In this document: positions 63,101-64,000 of the stretch, one piece after another
Layout: each line of letters opens with the position of its first letter
Position numbering within the stretch: position 1 is the stretch's first letter
From: Sorangium cellulosum So0157-2
Lineage (GTDB): Bacteria; Myxococcota_A; Polyangia; Polyangiales; Polyangiaceae
Direction of reading: 5' to 3'
Assembly (NCBI RefSeq): GCF_000418325.1
Contig: NC_021658.1
Location: 8,012,001 to 8,076,000 of the forward strand
DNA length: 64,000 nucleotides
Notes under the pieces: generated by a model
The model's database searches: none
What the model saw: the letters and a program-made list of their open reading frames with translations, nothing else
Told to the model about the DNA's origin: nothing
Made by a program: the position numbers and the translations under genes

Positions 63101-63350
63101 CGGCGCCGACATCGTGTTCCTGGACATCGGCTTGCCGGGCATGAACGGCTACGAGGTGGCCCGGCGCCTCCGGGCGGAGCCCGATCGGAGCGGCCTCTTC
63201 CTCGTGGCGCTCACCGGCTGGGGCACGGAGGACGACCGGCGGCAGGCCCGCGAGGCGGGGTTCGACCACCACCTGACCAAGCCGGTGGACACGGCCGAGG
63301 TGAAGCGGCTCGTCGCGCGCGTCGCCGCGGCCCGCCGGCAGGGCGGCTGA
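60114..63350 (+). CDS. Hybrid sensor histidine kinase with GAF-GAF-PAS-GAF-HK-REC architecture
   Basis: 1,078 residues from ATG 60114; longer upstream starts lack coding character. Predicted domains are GAF1 (about 54-195), GAF2 (218-367), PAS (383-497, RLSGLGFWYCDLPFDELIW to VTVDVTARK) and GAF3 (522-697). Next come HisKA with the phosphorylated His718 in FLATLAHELRNPLAPIR, and HATPase with N-box LLNNAAKYTPAGG and G-boxes VADNGVGIPADM and QGGLGIGLTLVKRLVEL. A C-terminal receiver follows (ILVVDDSVDGAESL, acceptor Asp in DIVFLDIGLPGMNGYEV, LTKPVD). All catalytic residues are intact. No membrane span, so it is a cytosolic sensor. GAF3 is interrupted by about 40 residues encoded by palindromic repeats. 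It lacks an adjacent output regulator. Confidence 0.93.
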   Translation: MSLPRCDGAAALSPPGVRIEEMLAAEALALRPSRLPDHAAENRALIALAAAMAGSLEDVLPKLASLLVELCRADSAGVSVLEMEDGREVFRWVAVAGAFAHNAGGTMPRRASPCGAVLDCDAALLFSHPARHFAAGAAVEPAIVEALTVPFHAGSAPIGTVWVIAHSEERKFEAEDARLVSSLSRFAATAVHALAQARDAKRASEALRESEGRHRFLAELAAATQPLIDPGEVMAVTARLLAEHLGVDRCAYAEVEDERVFVITGDHTRGVRSIVGRWPVADFGPELVRLMLANEPYVIDDVDADPRAGGDLAAYRATEIQAVICVPLHKSGRFTAAMAVHQKVPRRWTPDEVGLVRLVVGRCWEAIERARAARSVRERDERLDYAVRLSGLGFWYCDLPFDELIWDDRVKEHFWLPPDARVTIGTFYERLHPDDREPTRRAIEASIRERIPYDMDYRTVDPVTGAFKWVRALGGTAYAPDGTPRRFDGVTVDVTARKLDEERVARLLELEREQGRLLKQVADAALTIHASGSLGSVLQGITEEARRIIGAHQAVTRLNAGIDGAQAVNTVSMSGKYDGWRGPAVPSLQNGVYTVVCRTNRPVRLTQVELEAPPAWLTQVELGQPYLNQVEPAAAPPTQVAPPPMRGWLVAPFIGRSGENLGLIHLCDKRDGEFTESDEAILVQLAHLASVAIENAQLYDQLRDQDRRKDEFLATLAHELRNPLAPIRTGLEILKVAGSADQARKILDMMDRQVGHMVRMVDDLLDVSRITRGKVELRKERIDLRAVLNSALETSRPLIEAAAHELAVRLPPAPLLLDADPTRLAQVFANLLNNAAKYTPAGGSIRLAAQRDGAAVVVRVADNGVGIPADMLSNVFDMFTQVGRSIDRAQGGLGIGLTLVKRLVELHGGSIHAESDGAGRGSTFAIRLPLAAAEEAAPRRSFAGAASVAPPAALRILVVDDSVDGAESLALLLRISGHETRAVHTGPDALTATRELGADIVFLDIGLPGMNGYEVARRLRAEPDRSGLFLVALTGWGTEDDRRQAREAGFDHHLTKPVDTAEVKRLVARVAAARRQGG
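61925..62038. repeat. Palindromic repeat cluster inside the sensor-kinase gene
   Basis: GCTCACCCAGGTTGAGCTGG occurs exactly at 61925-61944 and 61961-61980. CTCAACCAGGTTGAG at 61992-62006 is a perfect palindrome around one A. A partial copy, CACCCAGGTTGCGCC, is at 62024. Together they encode LTQVEL/LNQVEP repeats in GAF3. Related copies lie at 47410 and 62751. Confidence 0.85.
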
Positions 63351-63529
63351 CGGCGGGCGCGCGCCCGGCGCTCGCTCGACGACGATCGCGACTTGTAGAG
63401 CTCGCGGAATCGGGCGAAGAGCTCCATCATCTCCAGCGCGGTCGCCGTGTCCGCCGCTCTCCCTCGGCGCTGTGCTCTCCTCTTTACCCACGGTCCCGCA
63501 CTCTCGACTTGCTCTCGACGGAGACGACC

Positions 63530-64000
63530 ATGCCCTTCCGACTTTCATTGTCGTACACCATTCTCCTGGGCCTGCTCGCTGCTGCCTGCAGCTCGAGTGA
63601 GCCCGCCCCGGGTGGCCTCGGCGGCGCCGGTGGCGCTGGCGGCGCTGGTGGCTCCGGTGGCGCAGGCGGCTCCGGCGGCTCCGGCGGCGAGCCGGGTCCC
63701 CTGCTCATCCAGACGGAGGCGGGTCCGGTGGAGGGCGCCGTCGTCGGCGCGACGCGCACCTTCCTCGGCATTCCGTACGCAGCGCCGCCGGTCGGCGAGC
63801 TGCGCTGGAAGTCGCCCGCGCCGCACGAGCCGTGGACCGAGCCGCGCAAGGCGCTGGAGGTGGGCGTCCCCTGCGCGCAGCTCAACCTGCTCACGCCCGG
63901 CTTCAACGAGAGCTCGGGAGAGGACTGCCTCACCTTGAACGTCTGGACGCCCGAGCGCCCGGCGTCCTCGTCCTTGCCCGTCCTCGTCTGGATTCACGGC
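63530..64000 (+). CDS. Type-B carboxylesterase lipoprotein (3' truncated by window)
   Basis: Starts at ATG 63530 with ACGGAGACGACC upstream and stays open to the end of the window. Leader LSLSYTILLGLLAAAC is lipoprotein-type, then a Gly/Ala linker. The carboxylesterase type-B N-terminal domain is clear: LLIQTEAGPVEGAVVGATRT, FLGIPYAAPPVGELRWKSP, SSGEDCLTLNVWTPERP, and LPVLVWIHG, the start of the oxyanion-hole segment. The nucleophile GESAGG motif lies beyond the window. Such enzymes hydrolyse a wide range of esters. It joins the other secreted esterases of this region. Confidence 0.9.
   Translation, partial: MPFRLSLSYTILLGLLAAACSSSEPAPGGLGGAGGAGGAGGSGGAGGSGGSGGEPGPLLIQTEAGPVEGAVVGATRTFLGIPYAAPPVGELRWKSPAPHEPWTEPRKALEVGVPCAQLNLLTPGFNESSGEDCLTLNVWTPERPASSSLPVLVWIHG

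Noticed and set aside
63149..63430. Small minus-strand gene overlapping the end of the kinase
   Set aside because: Most of it is antisense to the receiver domain; only its first 20 residues lie outside and match nothing recognisable.

Overview
The window is about 64 kb of very GC-rich DNA. Several traits together point to a myxobacterium, most likely Sorangium or a close relative in the Polyangiales. These are the many lipoproteins with long Gly/Ser-rich linkers after the lipobox, a MYXO-CTERM sorting tail, MopE-like and Cys-rich secreted proteins, a paired DUF1592/DUF1552 locus, plant-polymer hydrolases, and long antisense open frames typical of extreme GC3. No rRNA, complete tRNA, CRISPR array, phage module or origin was recognised.

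Left part (1-12.9 kb): a universal stress protein tail with a Cys/His-rich extension; a leftward DUF1592-DUF1552 operon; a decayed IS630-type transposase; then a very large SpvB/FG-GAP/RHS lipoprotein ending in an LHH-type HNH nuclease tip and overlapping a SUKH (SMI1/KNR4) immunity gene. After it come a broken TonB-like lipoprotein gene and an intact lipoprotein with two tandem TonB-C-like domains.

Middle-left (13-27.4 kb): a 17-copy 31-bp minisatellite, a helical protein of unknown function, and many secreted or lipid-anchored proteins: a TPR/PEGA-like protein, Cys-rich repeats, a CxxCH protein, a MopE-like protein and an FG-GAP propeller. An HATPase-like regulator and an internally deleted metallo-beta-lactamase gene are also here.

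Centre (27.4-32.6 kb): a rightward cluster of VTC-domain polyphosphate polymerase, DUF4956 membrane protein, HlyD-like adaptor, beta-propeller domain and TolC-like outer-membrane protein. It resembles a polymerase coupled to an export conduit with no classical inner-membrane pump. From 32.7 to 39.6 kb follows a polymer-degradation stretch with a GH5 glucanase and two CE1/PHB-depolymerase-like esterases. A type-B carboxylesterase begins at the right edge of the window.

Right part (39.9-64 kb): an RsbR-like PAS-STAS regulator, a sulfite-oxidase-like molybdoenzyme, an alpha/beta hydrolase, an AraC regulator, an EEP phosphatase, an astacin protease whose catalytic domain is split by four propeller repeats, a YjbR protein with a histone-H1-like tail, and ManA. 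A five-gene leftward surface-polysaccharide operon follows (GT4, deacetylase, ATP-grasp, metallophosphoesterase, GNAT/BcsL). It has a strong candidate promoter and a pentanucleotide microsatellite in its leader. Last comes a large hybrid sensor kinase carrying palindromic repeats inside one GAF domain.

Functions are assigned from recognisable motifs and family knowledge; no database search was run. Starts were chosen from Shine-Dalgarno sequences and signal peptides where possible.
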